Shown here: in pieces, positions 43,964 to 51,419 of the stretch | How positions within the stretch are numbered: position 1 is the first letter of the stretch | Layout of the letters: every line of letters begins with the position of its first letter | Program-made: the position numbers and the translations under genes | NCBI GenBank assembly: GCA_900544265.1 | Contig: UQUQ01000014.1 | Coordinates: 1 to 56,994, forward strand | Direction of reading: 5' to 3' | Length of the DNA: 56,994 bases | From: an uncultured Alistipes sp. | GTDB taxonomy: Bacteria > Bacteroidota > Bacteroidia > Bacteroidales > Rikenellaceae | The notes under the pieces: generated by a model | Database searches by the model: none | What the model was told of the DNA's origin: nothing | The model's input: only the letters and a program-made list of their open reading frames with translations

Positions 43964-45826
43964 TTATTTGTCGATGGAGACGCGGATGTTGTCGATGTAG
44001 ACCCAGTTGTTGCTCATCGTGTTGCGGGTGAAGCCGCTGCCCGTCTCCTTGTCCTTCATGTAGACCTCCCAGACCAGGCGCTGCGTGTTGACCGCCCCCT
44101 CGATGCGCAGCGGAGCGCTCTCGCCGCCAAGCGGGATGTTGTCGAACGATCCCGAGAGCTCGCCCGTCAGATCGGTGAGCAGCGCGCCGAGGATGTTCCA
44201 CGTATAGTACTCGCTGCCGGGGCTCGACGTGCCGACCGTGTTGCGGTTCTCGTCGTCGGTGACGCCGAAGGCCAGGTAGGGCTGGTTCGTGCCGCCGGTG
44301 TTGCAGGCGCGGTTGAAGGCGTAGTTGAACGTGATGCGGATGTTCGGGCTCTTGCCGTCGCGGATGCCCATCAGAGCGGGTGAGTCGACGCGGCCGTGGT
44401 AGGTGCCGTGAACGTAGATGCCGAACGATCCGGCATACTCGTTACGGCAGCAGATGCGCATCGCCTTGCCGGCCTCGACGCCGCAGCGGGCGCCGCTCCA
44501 CCCCTCGGTCATGCCGTATTCGGAGAGCTGCTTGGCGGTGCTGCTGCCGCTGGAGGTTGCCGACGTGCTGTTGCCGGCGTTGTAGTCGAAGCCCGGCACG
44601 TTGTCGAAGCTCTCCTCGAGCAGGTAGGGGACCGACAGCGGCGCGGCAACCTCGTTGACCTGACCCTCGTTCAGGGTGGCGGGCAGCGTGACGGTGCGGT
44701 AGAGAAGGGCGTTCTCGGATTCGTAGGCCACCGTCAGGGTCTGTCCCTGCAGTGCCTCGGGGAAGTGCTCGAAGGGCAGGTCGTAGTCGCCTGCGCCCGT
44801 CACGGCGAAGGTGCGGCTCTGCGTGCCGTTGTCGAAGAGCACCCCTTCGATGTCGGTCGAGAGCGTGAACGAGTCGATGCGCTCACCGAGCGTCTCCTCA
44901 CCCGTGTTCTCCAGGTGCAGGCGCAGCGTCGTGTAGACCTTGTCCGCCTCGGGAATGTGCAGCGCGAGGGGGGTCGTGTGGCCCTCGGCGAAGAGCCGGC
45001 CCTCGAGCGTGGCGGGTTTCGACTGGCTGCCCGCACCGTAGGCCGTCAGGGTGATCCGCCCGTCGGCGGGGATGTCGACCGGGGCGATCACGGCGTAGAC
45101 GACCGGCTCGCTTTCGGACGTAATCTCCAGCGGTTCGGGAAAGCGCAGCGTCAGCGTGTTGCTGCCGTCGGTCAGCTCCGGGGCGGCCTGCGCATCGGCG
45201 GCGTCGACCGTCAGACGGCCTGCGACGGGTTGCGGAAAGGCGATCTCGAGCCGCGTGACGGGCTCGGCGAGGCGGTTCTCGGCAAAGCGGATCTTCAGCA
45301 CGTGCACCTTGTGCGCGAAGTCGAAGCGCACGGCATCGCTGTTGTCCCCCTCGACGAGGGCCTGCGCCGTGACGGGTGTGGCGACCATGACGTCGCAGGC
45401 GCCGTCGAATGCGCCGCTCTGCACGGCCGGAATCTCATACGCGGCGCGCGTCCCCTCGACTGCCGCGGGGCGGGGCGAGACGGCCAGGTAGGTGTACTCG
45501 CCGGCCTCGAGCTGCGGAATGTCGCCGCGGAAGCGGGCGTCGCCGAACGAGGCGTTGTAGTGCCACAGGGAGAAGGGCAGGGCGGAGAAGGCCTCGGCGC
45601 CTGCGCCGTCGAGCGCCCACAGGGCGATTTCGTCTCCGTCACACCAGCGGACCGTTGTGCCGTCGTCACCGAGTGCGGTGCGCGTGTCGGCGGCGATGTC
45701 GAGCCGGGGACCGGAACCGACGGTCACACGAAGAGTGCCTGCTTCGGGGTGCACCCCGGGCTCCGCGGTCTTGGAGCACGAGGCGGCGAGCAGAAGCAGT
45801 GCGAACAGGGTTGTCCTGAATTTCAT
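43964..45826 (-). CDS. Fimbrillin-like lipoprotein with C-terminal jelly-roll domain
   Basis: First gene of the seven-gene operon. A 620-residue lipoprotein (MKFRTTLFALLLLAASC; Cys 17). Residues about 30-290 look like a fimbrillin/Mfa-like tandem beta-sandwich, with the hallmark TRTALGDDGTTVRWCDGDEI early on and YLAVSP and VRFDFAHKVHVLKIRF strands. Residues about 300-395 are an Ig-like unit. From about 400 (VPYLLEESFDNVPGFD) to the end (NNWVYIDNIRVSID), a jelly-roll/laminin-G-like domain is likely. It could be an adhesin, a pilus anchor or a glycan-binding tip; sequence alone does not separate these. Confidence 0.83.
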   Translation of the reverse strand: MKFRTTLFALLLLAASCSKTAEPGVHPEAGTLRVTVGSGPRLDIAADTRTALGDDGTTVRWCDGDEIALWALDGAGAEAFSALPFSLWHYNASFGDARFRGDIPQLEAGEYTYLAVSPRPAAVEGTRAAYEIPAVQSGAFDGACDVMVATPVTAQALVEGDNSDAVRFDFAHKVHVLKIRFAENRLAEPVTRLEIAFPQPVAGRLTVDAADAQAAPELTDGSNTLTLRFPEPLEITSESEPVVYAVIAPVDIPADGRITLTAYGAGSQSKPATLEGRLFAEGHTTPLALHIPEADKVYTTLRLHLENTGEETLGERIDSFTLSTDIEGVLFDNGTQSRTFAVTGAGDYDLPFEHFPEALQGQTLTVAYESENALLYRTVTLPATLNEGQVNEVAAPLSVPYLLEESFDNVPGFDYNAGNSTSATSSGSSTAKQLSEYGMTEGWSGARCGVEAGKAMRICCRNEYAGSFGIYVHGTYHGRVDSPALMGIRDGKSPNIRITFNYAFNRACNTGGTNQPYLAFGVTDDENRNTVGTSSPGSEYYTWNILGALLTDLTGELSGSFDNIPLGGESAPLRIEGAVNTQRLVWEVYMKDKETGSGFTRNTMSNNWVYIDNIRVSIDK

Positions 45827-45867
45827 ATCTGTATGGAATAGGTTGTACGCTCTTGTCCGAATGTGTG

Positions 45868-45899
45868 CAAAAATAGGGATCGCCGCCCTTTCGGGAAAA
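45868..45899 (-). promoter_or_regulatory. Promoter of the fimbrillin/DUF4493/PCMD operon
   Basis: Minus-strand TATTTTTG (45875-45868) lies 20 bp downstream of TTTT (45899-45896, one mismatch to TTTG). It is the only promoter-like element upstream of the seven genes, whose internal gaps are all 4-17 bp. Confidence 0.65.
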
Positions 45900-46176
45900 T
45901 AAATTCAACGAACACCGTGTTTTTCATCATGAAAACGGTGCCGATGTTGTTCTGTTGGTCGTTGTCCGGCCTGTTTTCCTGCTTTCGGAACCGGCTCTGC
46001 TTCCACGTGTGTAGGCGGGCGGCGGAGGGACCGGATCAGGGTGTCGGTCTTCCGGTGACGGCCCCTGCGGCGTACTCCTGAAGATGCGTCCGGGTGCGGC
46101 GTGCGCGCGGAGTCCCGAGGCCGTGCGGCGGGTCGGGCGGGCGGCTCCCTGTGCCCGGAAAAAGGTCGTCCGGACG

Positions 46177-46214
46177 AAAAAGAGGCCGTCCGGATTCGGA
46201 TCCGGGCGGCCTCT
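46177..46214 (-). terminator. Terminator after the S9 peptidase gene
   Basis: Minus-strand stem AGAGGCCGCCCGGAT / ATCCGGACGGCCTCT (one wobble pair, 46214-46181), followed by TTTTT (46181-46177), 22 bp past the stop codon. Confidence 0.8.
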
Positions 46215-46236
46215 GAAGCCTGGTTGCGCGGAGGGG

Positions 46237-48408
46237 TTACTCCTGCTTGACGTACTTGTCGAGCCAGCCGAAGAATTCGCGGTTCCAGACGAGCGAGTTC
46301 TGCGGGCGGAAGACCTGATGGGCCTCGTCCTCGAACGAAACCAGACGCGCCGGGATGCCGCGCACGCGCGCCGCCGTGAAGGCCTCGAGCGACTGCGTGT
46401 AGGGGATGCGGTAGTCCTTCTCGCCGGTGACGATCAGGATCGGCGTGTCCCAGCGGTCGACGAAGCGGTGCGGCGAGTTGGCGTAGGAGCGCTGGGCCGT
46501 GGCATTCGTCTTGTCCCAGTAGGGGCCTCCGTAGTCGTTGTTGACGAACCACAGCTCCTCCGTCTCGCCGTACATCGAGTCGAAGTCGAAGATGCCGCAG
46601 TGGGCGATGAAGGCCTTGAAGCGCTTGTCGTGGCAGCCGGCCAGGAAGTAGACCGAATAGCCGCCATAGGAGGCGCCCACGCACCCCATGCGGTCGCGGT
46701 CGGCCCACGGTTCGGCCGCCACGTCGTCGATGGCCGAGAGGTAGTCGCGGATGTTCTGACCCGAGTAGTCACCCGAAATCTGGTCGAGCCACTCCTGCCC
46801 GAACGAGGGCAGGCCGCGGCGGTTGGGCGCCACGACGACGTAGCCGCCCGAGGCGATCAGCTGGAGGTTCCAGCGGTAGCTCCAGAACTGCGAGACGACG
46901 CTCTGCGGGCCGCCCTGGCAGTAGAGCAGTACGGGGTACTTCTTCGCGGGGTCGAAGTCGGGCGGCAGCACGACCCATGTGAGCATCTGCTTGCCGTCGG
47001 TGGTCCTGACCCAGCGCTTCTGCACCTCGCCCATGCGGATGTGGTCGTAGATGGGTTTGTTGATGGCCGAAATCTGCGTCAGACGGCCGTCCTCGGGGTT
47101 CACGTCGAAGAACTCCGTGGCCATCGAGATCTTGGTCATCTCGGCGACGATGCGTCCGCCGCCCATCGTGAAGGCGTTGATGTCGTGGTCGCCCGAGGTG
47201 AGCACCTCGACCTCGGCCGCCGGGTGCTCGGCCGTCGCCGAGGGCACCTGCACGCGGCAGATCTGGTGCGTGGCCTCGATCGGGGCGATGAACCACAGCC
47301 GGTCGTTGCCCTCCCAGACGACGTTCATGGCGTTGTAGTCGAATTCGGCCGTCAGGTCCTCCATGCGGCCCGTGCGGCAGTCGTAGACGAACAGCCGCTC
47401 CTTGTCCGACTCGTTGCCCGCGCGGCGCATCGAGCGGAAGGCGATCTTCGAGTCGTCGGGCGACCAGACGGGATACTTGTCGTAGCCGGGCATGTCGCCG
47501 GCGGCGGCCGTCTCACCCGTCGGCCGGCTTGCCGGCTTGCAGATGTTCTGCGTCCGGCCCGTGGCCAGGTCGTAGATGAAGATGTCCGAGTCGGTCGATA
47601 CGGCGTAGGCCGTGCCCGTCAGCGGCTTGCAGGTGTAGGCCAGCTGCGTGCCGGCGTGGTTCCAGGCGATCTCGGCCATGTCGAAGTAGGGGGCCAGCGG
47701 GGCGTCCCATGCCGCATCGGGCATGATGTCGCGGCCCGAGGTGACGAGCCCCTTGCCCAGTTCGCCGACGAAGATGTGGCGGTAGGTACCCTCGTCCCAG
47801 TAGTCCCAGTGGCGGACCATCAGGTCTTCGTAGATGCGGGCCTTCGACTTGTCCATGTCCTTGTAGACGTCCGACGAGCGGATGGCGACACCAGCCGGCT
47901 GCACGCCCTGCACCCACCAGATGTGCTTGCCGTCGGGGCTTATGCCGAAGCCCTCGACGTCGGGGATGCCCTCGCTGCCGCCCTTGCCCGTCACGAGCGT
48001 GGCGTTGCCGCCGTCGGCATCCATCACCCAGACCTGCGACGAGCCGCTGCGGTCCGAGAGGAAGTAGATGCGGCTGCCGTCTGCCGACCAGGCGGGCGAC
48101 GAGTTGTTCGACGCGAAGTCGGTGAGCTGGTGCACGGCGCCCGAGGCCATCTCCTGCACGTAGACGGCCGTCACGCCGCGGTTCTCGGCCATGTTGTAGT
48201 GCGTCACGGTGTAGAGCAGGCGGCTGCCGTCGGCCGAGAGCGACGACGAGCCCGCACGGCCCATCTTCCACATCACTTCGGGCGTCAGACGTCCGGCGGC
48301 GATCTCCTCGGCCGTCAGGGCGTTGTCGATCGTAAGGGGCTTGGGCCGTTCGTCGCAGGCCCCGAGTCCCAAAGCTGCAATAGCCATCATCAGGAGGATT
48401 TTTTTCAT
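46237..48408 (-). CDS. S9-family dipeptidyl-peptidase-type lipoprotein
   Basis: A 723-residue periplasmic or surface prolyl-oligopeptidase-family serine peptidase. The lipoprotein signal is MKKILLMMAIAALGLGAC. A beta-propeller with WD-like repeats (SADGSRLLYTVTH, SPAWSADGSRIYFLSDRSG, SPDGKHIWWV, PVWSPDDSKIAF) fills about 50-440. The C-terminal alpha/beta hydrolase domain has the Ser in CVGASYGGYSVYF near 560, Asp in VTGEKDYRIPYTQ near 648 and His in FEDEAHQVFRPQN near 686. It resembles the DPP5/acylaminoacyl-peptidase group of Bacteroidales, which process peptides for amino-acid use. Monocistronic with its own terminator. Confidence 0.92.
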   Translation of the reverse strand: MKKILLMMAIAALGLGACDERPKPLTIDNALTAEEIAAGRLTPEVMWKMGRAGSSSLSADGSRLLYTVTHYNMAENRGVTAVYVQEMASGAVHQLTDFASNNSSPAWSADGSRIYFLSDRSGSSQVWVMDADGGNATLVTGKGGSEGIPDVEGFGISPDGKHIWWVQGVQPAGVAIRSSDVYKDMDKSKARIYEDLMVRHWDYWDEGTYRHIFVGELGKGLVTSGRDIMPDAAWDAPLAPYFDMAEIAWNHAGTQLAYTCKPLTGTAYAVSTDSDIFIYDLATGRTQNICKPASRPTGETAAAGDMPGYDKYPVWSPDDSKIAFRSMRRAGNESDKERLFVYDCRTGRMEDLTAEFDYNAMNVVWEGNDRLWFIAPIEATHQICRVQVPSATAEHPAAEVEVLTSGDHDINAFTMGGGRIVAEMTKISMATEFFDVNPEDGRLTQISAINKPIYDHIRMGEVQKRWVRTTDGKQMLTWVVLPPDFDPAKKYPVLLYCQGGPQSVVSQFWSYRWNLQLIASGGYVVVAPNRRGLPSFGQEWLDQISGDYSGQNIRDYLSAIDDVAAEPWADRDRMGCVGASYGGYSVYFLAGCHDKRFKAFIAHCGIFDFDSMYGETEELWFVNNDYGGPYWDKTNATAQRSYANSPHRFVDRWDTPILIVTGEKDYRIPYTQSLEAFTAARVRGIPARLVSFEDEAHQVFRPQNSLVWNREFFGWLDKYVKQE

Positions 48409-48412
48409 TTTC

Positions 48413-48443
48413 GTTGAGGTTTTCCCATTTATTCGTATTTTTG
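48413..48443 (+). promoter_or_regulatory. Promoter of the Nudix gene
   Basis: GTTG (48413-48416, one mismatch), a 19-bp spacer and TATTTTTG (48436-48443), about 20 bp before the ATG at 48463. Confidence 0.65.
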
Positions 48444-48462
48444 TTCCAAAATTTTTCCGGAC

Positions 48463-49065
48463 ATGGAGCATACCGTCTATTTTGCCGACAAGTCCGTGAT
48501 TTTCACGCGGACCGCACCCGCCGGGACCGACCGTGTCGTTGTCGCGGTCTCCGACGGCCCCGTCAGCCGGACGAAGATAGGGAAAATTCTCGAAACGAAC
48601 AACACCGTCGCCGTCGTTGCGGACGATCCCGATGCGGCCTTTGCCGCCTTTGCCGCGGAGTTCACGGCCGTGGAGGCGGCCGGCGGCGTGGTGGTCGATG
48701 CGCGGGGGGCCTGGCTGATGATCCACCGCAACGGACGCTGGGACCTGCCCAAAGGACATCTCGAGCCGGGCGAGAGCCTTGAGGCGTGCGCCGAGCGCGA
48801 GATTGCCGAGGAGACGGGTGTTGCGGCGCATGTCGTGCGGCCGCTGTGCGAGACGCTGCATGCCTACTGGTTCCCGAAGACGGCGCGCTGGGAGTTGAAG
48901 CGCACCCATTGGTTCGAACTGCGCACGACGGCGACGTCGGCGCTGCGGCCCCAGACCGAGGAGGGAATCGAGCAGGTCGTCTGGTGCACGCCCGATGAGG
49001 CCGCCGGGCATGTGCGCGAGGCCTTCCCGACGATCCGCTGCGTCGCCCGCGCCATGCGGGAGTAG
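48463..49065 (+). CDS. Nudix hydrolase
   Basis: A 200-residue protein with the Nudix box near residues 105-127: GHLEPGESLEACAERE followed by IAEETGV, fitting G-x5-E-x7-R-E-U-x-E-E-x-G-U. The N-terminal ~70 residues (MEHTVYFADKSVIF, TNNTVAVVADDPDAAFAAF) are an extra region found in a Bacteroidota Nudix group. The family cleaves nucleoside diphosphates linked to another group; the substrate here is unknown. It is divergent from the S9 peptidase gene and has its own promoter. Confidence 0.9.
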   Translation: MEHTVYFADKSVIFTRTAPAGTDRVVVAVSDGPVSRTKIGKILETNNTVAVVADDPDAAFAAFAAEFTAVEAAGGVVVDARGAWLMIHRNGRWDLPKGHLEPGESLEACAEREIAEETGVAAHVVRPLCETLHAYWFPKTARWELKRTHWFELRTTATSALRPQTEEGIEQVVWCTPDEAAGHVREAFPTIRCVARAMRE

Positions 49066-49228
49066 GCTCCGAGTGAGGCGGCATCTGGCCCCTTCCCGGC
49101 CCGCGGTGCCGCGCCATGCGCAACGCCGCCTGCAACCAAATGTTGTCCGCGATCAGATGCTGTCCACAACCAATGCAGCCCGGACCAACGCTATCCCGCA
49201 ACCGGGCACTACTCGCAACAACAGAATG

Positions 49229-49266
49229 AAAAAGCGACCCGCCTTTGCCGCGGGTCGCTTTTTTTT
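49229..49266. terminator. Bidirectional intrinsic terminator
   Basis: Perfect 14-bp stem AAAAAGCGACCCGC (49229-49242) / GCGGGTCGCTTTTT (49250-49263) with a 7-nt loop and eight T residues on the + strand. The A-run gives a T-run on the other strand. It serves the Nudix gene and possibly the convergent SRPBCC gene. Confidence 0.85.
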
Positions 49267-49274
49267 GTCTGTTT

Positions 49275-49403
49275 CGGCCGGAGTGTTCCGCTCGGGGATT
49301 CCGGTGGAGGGTGGTGCTCCGGTCGGTGTGTCCCGGCCGGGGTGTTCCAGTCGGGTCGGAGTGTTCCGGTTGGAATGTCCCGGTGGGGGTGTGACCGGCC
49401 GAG
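49275..49403. repeat. Degenerate ~15-bp tandem repeat
   Basis: About eight imperfect units around cggagtgttccggt (for example ggagtgttccg, gggattccggt, ggtgtgtcccgg, ggggtgttccagt, ggagtgttccggt, ggaatgtcccggt, gggggtgtgaccgg). Units differ by substitutions and small indels. Confidence 0.7.
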
Positions 49404-49415
49404 CGGGGTGCCGGA

Positions 49416-49832
49416 TCAGTACTGCGGGGCGGCATTCATCGCCCGGGCGATCCCCTCGGCGATCTGGTCGACGGCCCCCTGCAGCTTCGAGCCGATCATC
49501 ATCCGCATCATCATGTTCAGGTCGATGTGCAGCACCACCCGCAGGCGCGTGTCCGTGTCGGAGACCTTGTGCAGCTGGATCCAGAAGGCGAAGTCCATCG
49601 GGACGCCCCCTTCGTCGCCCACGATCTTCACGTGCTTGGGGGCGATGCGCTCCTCCATGCGGAGCTTCACGGTGAAGCCCTTGGCCTTGAACGAGCAGCG
49701 CTCCTCGGTGGCCTGCCACTCCTCGACGCGGTCCGCCAGGGCAGGCGTCAGGTTGTCGAAGCGGCTGATGACGGCGTAAATCTGCTCCGCGGGGCGGAGA
49801 ATCTGATGCTGTTTGGAGATGTATTCCTGCAT
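49416..49832 (-). CDS. SRPBCC-fold (START-like) protein
   Basis: A 138-residue cytosolic protein with a helix-grip fold pattern: an N-terminal strand and helix (PAEQIYAVISRFDNLTPAL), then alternating strands (EERCSFKAKGFTVKLRMEER, MDFAFWIQLHK, TRLRVVLHIDLN) and a long C-terminal helix (VDQIAEGIARAMN). Family members bind hydrophobic ligands. There is no specific assignment. The start at 49832 follows the stop of the transglutaminase-like gene by 20 bp, so they form one transcript. Confidence 0.78.
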   Translation of the reverse strand: MQEYISKQHQILRPAEQIYAVISRFDNLTPALADRVEEWQATEERCSFKAKGFTVKLRMEERIAPKHVKIVGDEGGVPMDFAFWIQLHKVSDTDTRLRVVLHIDLNMMMRMMIGSKLQGAVDQIAEGIARAMNAAPQY

Positions 49833-49852
49833 ATGGGTGTGAGGTAAGGTTT

Positions 49853-50767
49853 TTATTCTGTGATGAGGGGTTCGGGTGCGGCCCAGAAACGCCCGTCGTC
49901 CGAGGTCCGCACGTCGGTCGGCCGCAGGGAGAAGCCGCCGAAGTCCGGCGGCAGCAGCGCGATGATGCGGCTGCGGCCCGCGTAGATCGGGTTGTTGTTT
50001 TCGCGCCCGTAGCCCGTTGTCTCCCAGCACTCGAACCAGTAGAGGTTCTTGGCCCAGTAGGCGCGGTAGTAGTCGAAATCTTTTTCGCGGTCGAGCAGCG
50101 GACGGTAGACGATCTCGCGTTCGTGGAGGCTGTGTTCACGCATCTCGGCCAGCGACAGCGGCGTGCCCGTCTCATCCTCGGCCCAGGCCTGCATGTCGGA
50201 GTCGAGCATCGCCCACTTTTGCCGTTCGGGCAGCCAGACGAGGTTTACGACGTGGCAGTCATGATCGAGCGAGTCGGCCGGCAGGCACGTCACGAAACGG
50301 TTGGTGATCCCTTCGGCCAGCAGCAGCTCGTGCAGCAGGATGGCGTGCAGGCGGCAGTTGAAGGCGGGCTCCACCGTGCGCGTGTATTCCCACAGTCCGA
50401 CGGCCGTGCACACCTGGGGGTAGTTCTGCTGGTTGGCGTGGGGAATGTTGCGGGCTACGAAGCGGGCCAGCGCAAGAGCGCGATCCCAGGTCGCGGCGGC
50501 CGGACCGGTGAGCGTGTCGAGCCGGAAGTATTCGCGGATGCGTCGTGCGTCGACCGTATCCTGCAGGTAGCGGAAGCGGTAGGAGAGTGTGTCGGGGGCA
50601 TATTCCCCGCCATCGCGCAGCAGGGCGACGCGTTCGCGGTATTGGATGTCGTACAGTCGCTCTGCCAGCTGCTTGTGGAAGACGAAGCGGACGAGCAGGA
50701 AGGCGACGAGTGCCAGCGCGAGCACGGCAAGCACGATCCGGAGGGTGATTTTAAGGGCTTTTTTCAT
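49853..50767 (-). CDS. Membrane-anchored transglutaminase-like protein
   Basis: A 304-residue protein with an N-terminal signal anchor (KITLRIVLAVLALALVAFLLV) and an external transglutaminase-like core: the Cys in AFNCRLHAILLHELLL near 168, His in DHDCHVVNLVWLP near 205 and Asp in AMLDSDMQAW near 221. That is the papain-like Cys-His-Asp order. The core may act as a protease or be inactive; the substrate is unknown. The ATG at 50767 was preferred over the open frame from 50923, which crosses the promoter. Confidence 0.82.
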   Translation of the reverse strand: MKKALKITLRIVLAVLALALVAFLLVRFVFHKQLAERLYDIQYRERVALLRDGGEYAPDTLSYRFRYLQDTVDARRIREYFRLDTLTGPAAATWDRALALARFVARNIPHANQQNYPQVCTAVGLWEYTRTVEPAFNCRLHAILLHELLLAEGITNRFVTCLPADSLDHDCHVVNLVWLPERQKWAMLDSDMQAWAEDETGTPLSLAEMREHSLHEREIVYRPLLDREKDFDYYRAYWAKNLYWFECWETTGYGRENNNPIYAGRSRIIALLPPDFGGFSLRPTDVRTSDDGRFWAAPEPLITE

Positions 50768-50791
50768 GGGAGCGGGTCTCTGTTCCGGCGG

Positions 50792-50823
50792 CAAAGATAC
50801 GAAATGTCGTGTGCCGCGGCAAA
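50792..50823 (-). promoter_or_regulatory. Promoter of the transglutaminase-like gene
   Basis: Minus-strand TATCTTTG (50799-50792) lies 20 bp downstream of TTTG (50823-50820), a full consensus match. Confidence 0.8.
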
Positions 50824-50879
50824 TGAAAATGCCGTTTTCGGAGCAGAAAGCGTCACGGCTCGTCCTCCCCGGCACTTCG

Positions 50880-50967
50880 GCATTGCGTGAAGGGGGCGCA
50901 GGCGGACGCAATGCCGCATGCAAACGGACGGAAGAGTGTCCGATGCGAAGACTCTTCCGTCCGTTTG
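50880..50967 (-). terminator. Two consecutive hairpins after tsaE
   Basis: A 17-bp perfect stem CAAACGGACGGAAGAGT (50921-50937) / its complement (50951-50967) lies 16 bp past the tsaE stop. A second 9-bp stem, GCATTGCGT (50880-50888) / ACGCAATGC (50906-50914), follows. There is no long T-run, so termination is inferred from strength and position. Confidence 0.6.
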
Positions 50968-50983
50968 TGGCGTCGTCGGCGCG

Positions 50984-51400
50984 TCAGTCGATCTCGAAGG
51001 TGCGGGCCGTCTCGCTGTCGACCGTGATGCGCACGTTCATCGTGTGCTCGGGCAGCAGCGGCTCGATCTTCTCGGGCCACTCCACCAGGCAGAGGTCCCC
51101 CGAGTAGAAGTACTCCTCGTAGCCGAAGTCGTAGGCCTCGCGCAGGTCGTCGATGCGGTAGAAGTCGAAGTGGTAGATGCGGCGGTTGCCCGACCCTCGG
51201 TACTGGTTGACGATGGCGAACGTCGGGCTGGTCACGGTGTCCGTGGCGCCGAGCTGTGCGGCGATTTCGCGGATGAGCGTGGTTTTGCCCGCGCCCATCT
51301 CGCCGCGGAAGGCGACGACCGTGCGGCGTCCCAGTGCCGCGATGATGGCCGAGGCCACCTGCGGCAGCTCGTCCCGGTCGGTGATATGGATGGTTTTCAT
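50984..51400 (-). CDS. tsaE: tRNA t6A biosynthesis ATPase TsaE
   Basis: P-loop ATPase that works with TsaB-TsaD to make N6-threonylcarbamoyladenosine at position 37 of ANN-decoding tRNAs. The 138-residue product has the family length and shows FRGEMGAGKTTLIREI near residue 35 (Walker A), TVTSPTFAIVNQY near 58 and IYHFDFYRIDD near 73, all TsaE hallmarks. It lies 19 bp downstream of the PorX-type regulator, on the same strand. No tsaB or tsaD is in the window. Confidence 0.95.
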   Translation of the reverse strand: MKTIHITDRDELPQVASAIIAALGRRTVVAFRGEMGAGKTTLIREIAAQLGATDTVTSPTFAIVNQYRGSGNRRIYHFDFYRIDDLREAYDFGYEEYFYSGDLCLVEWPEKIEPLLPEHTMNVRITVDSETARTFEID

Positions 51401-51419
51401 GCGTGTGTGTTTTCGGTTG

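Larger units (their letters stand above)
45827..46236. other. Intergenic region upstream of the operon
   Basis: This 410-bp gap holds the operon promoter (45868-45899), an imperfect inverted repeat (CACCGTGTTTTTCAT / ATGAAAACGGTG, 45913-45940) that could be an operator, and the terminator of the S9 peptidase gene. A 72-codon plus-strand ORF (45863-46081) lacks any family resemblance and was not called. Confidence 0.6.
49066..49415. other. Intergenic region with terminator and minisatellite
   Basis: A 350-bp gap between convergent genes. It contains imperfect repeats around 49137-49175 (aaatgttgtccgcgat / agatgctgtccacaa), the bidirectional terminator at 49229, and a G+C-rich repeat tract at 49275-49403. 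No gene was seen. Confidence 0.65.

Noticed and set aside
36193..45826. Polysaccharide utilisation locus
   Set aside because: No SusC/SusD pair, glycoside hydrolase, sulfatase or sensor-regulator lies in or beside the operon, so the label is not supported despite the PCMD name.
45863..46081. 72-codon plus-strand ORF upstream of the fimbrillin-like operon
   Set aside because: It overlaps the operon promoter, has no recognisable signal, motif or promoter of its own, and includes an inverted repeat.
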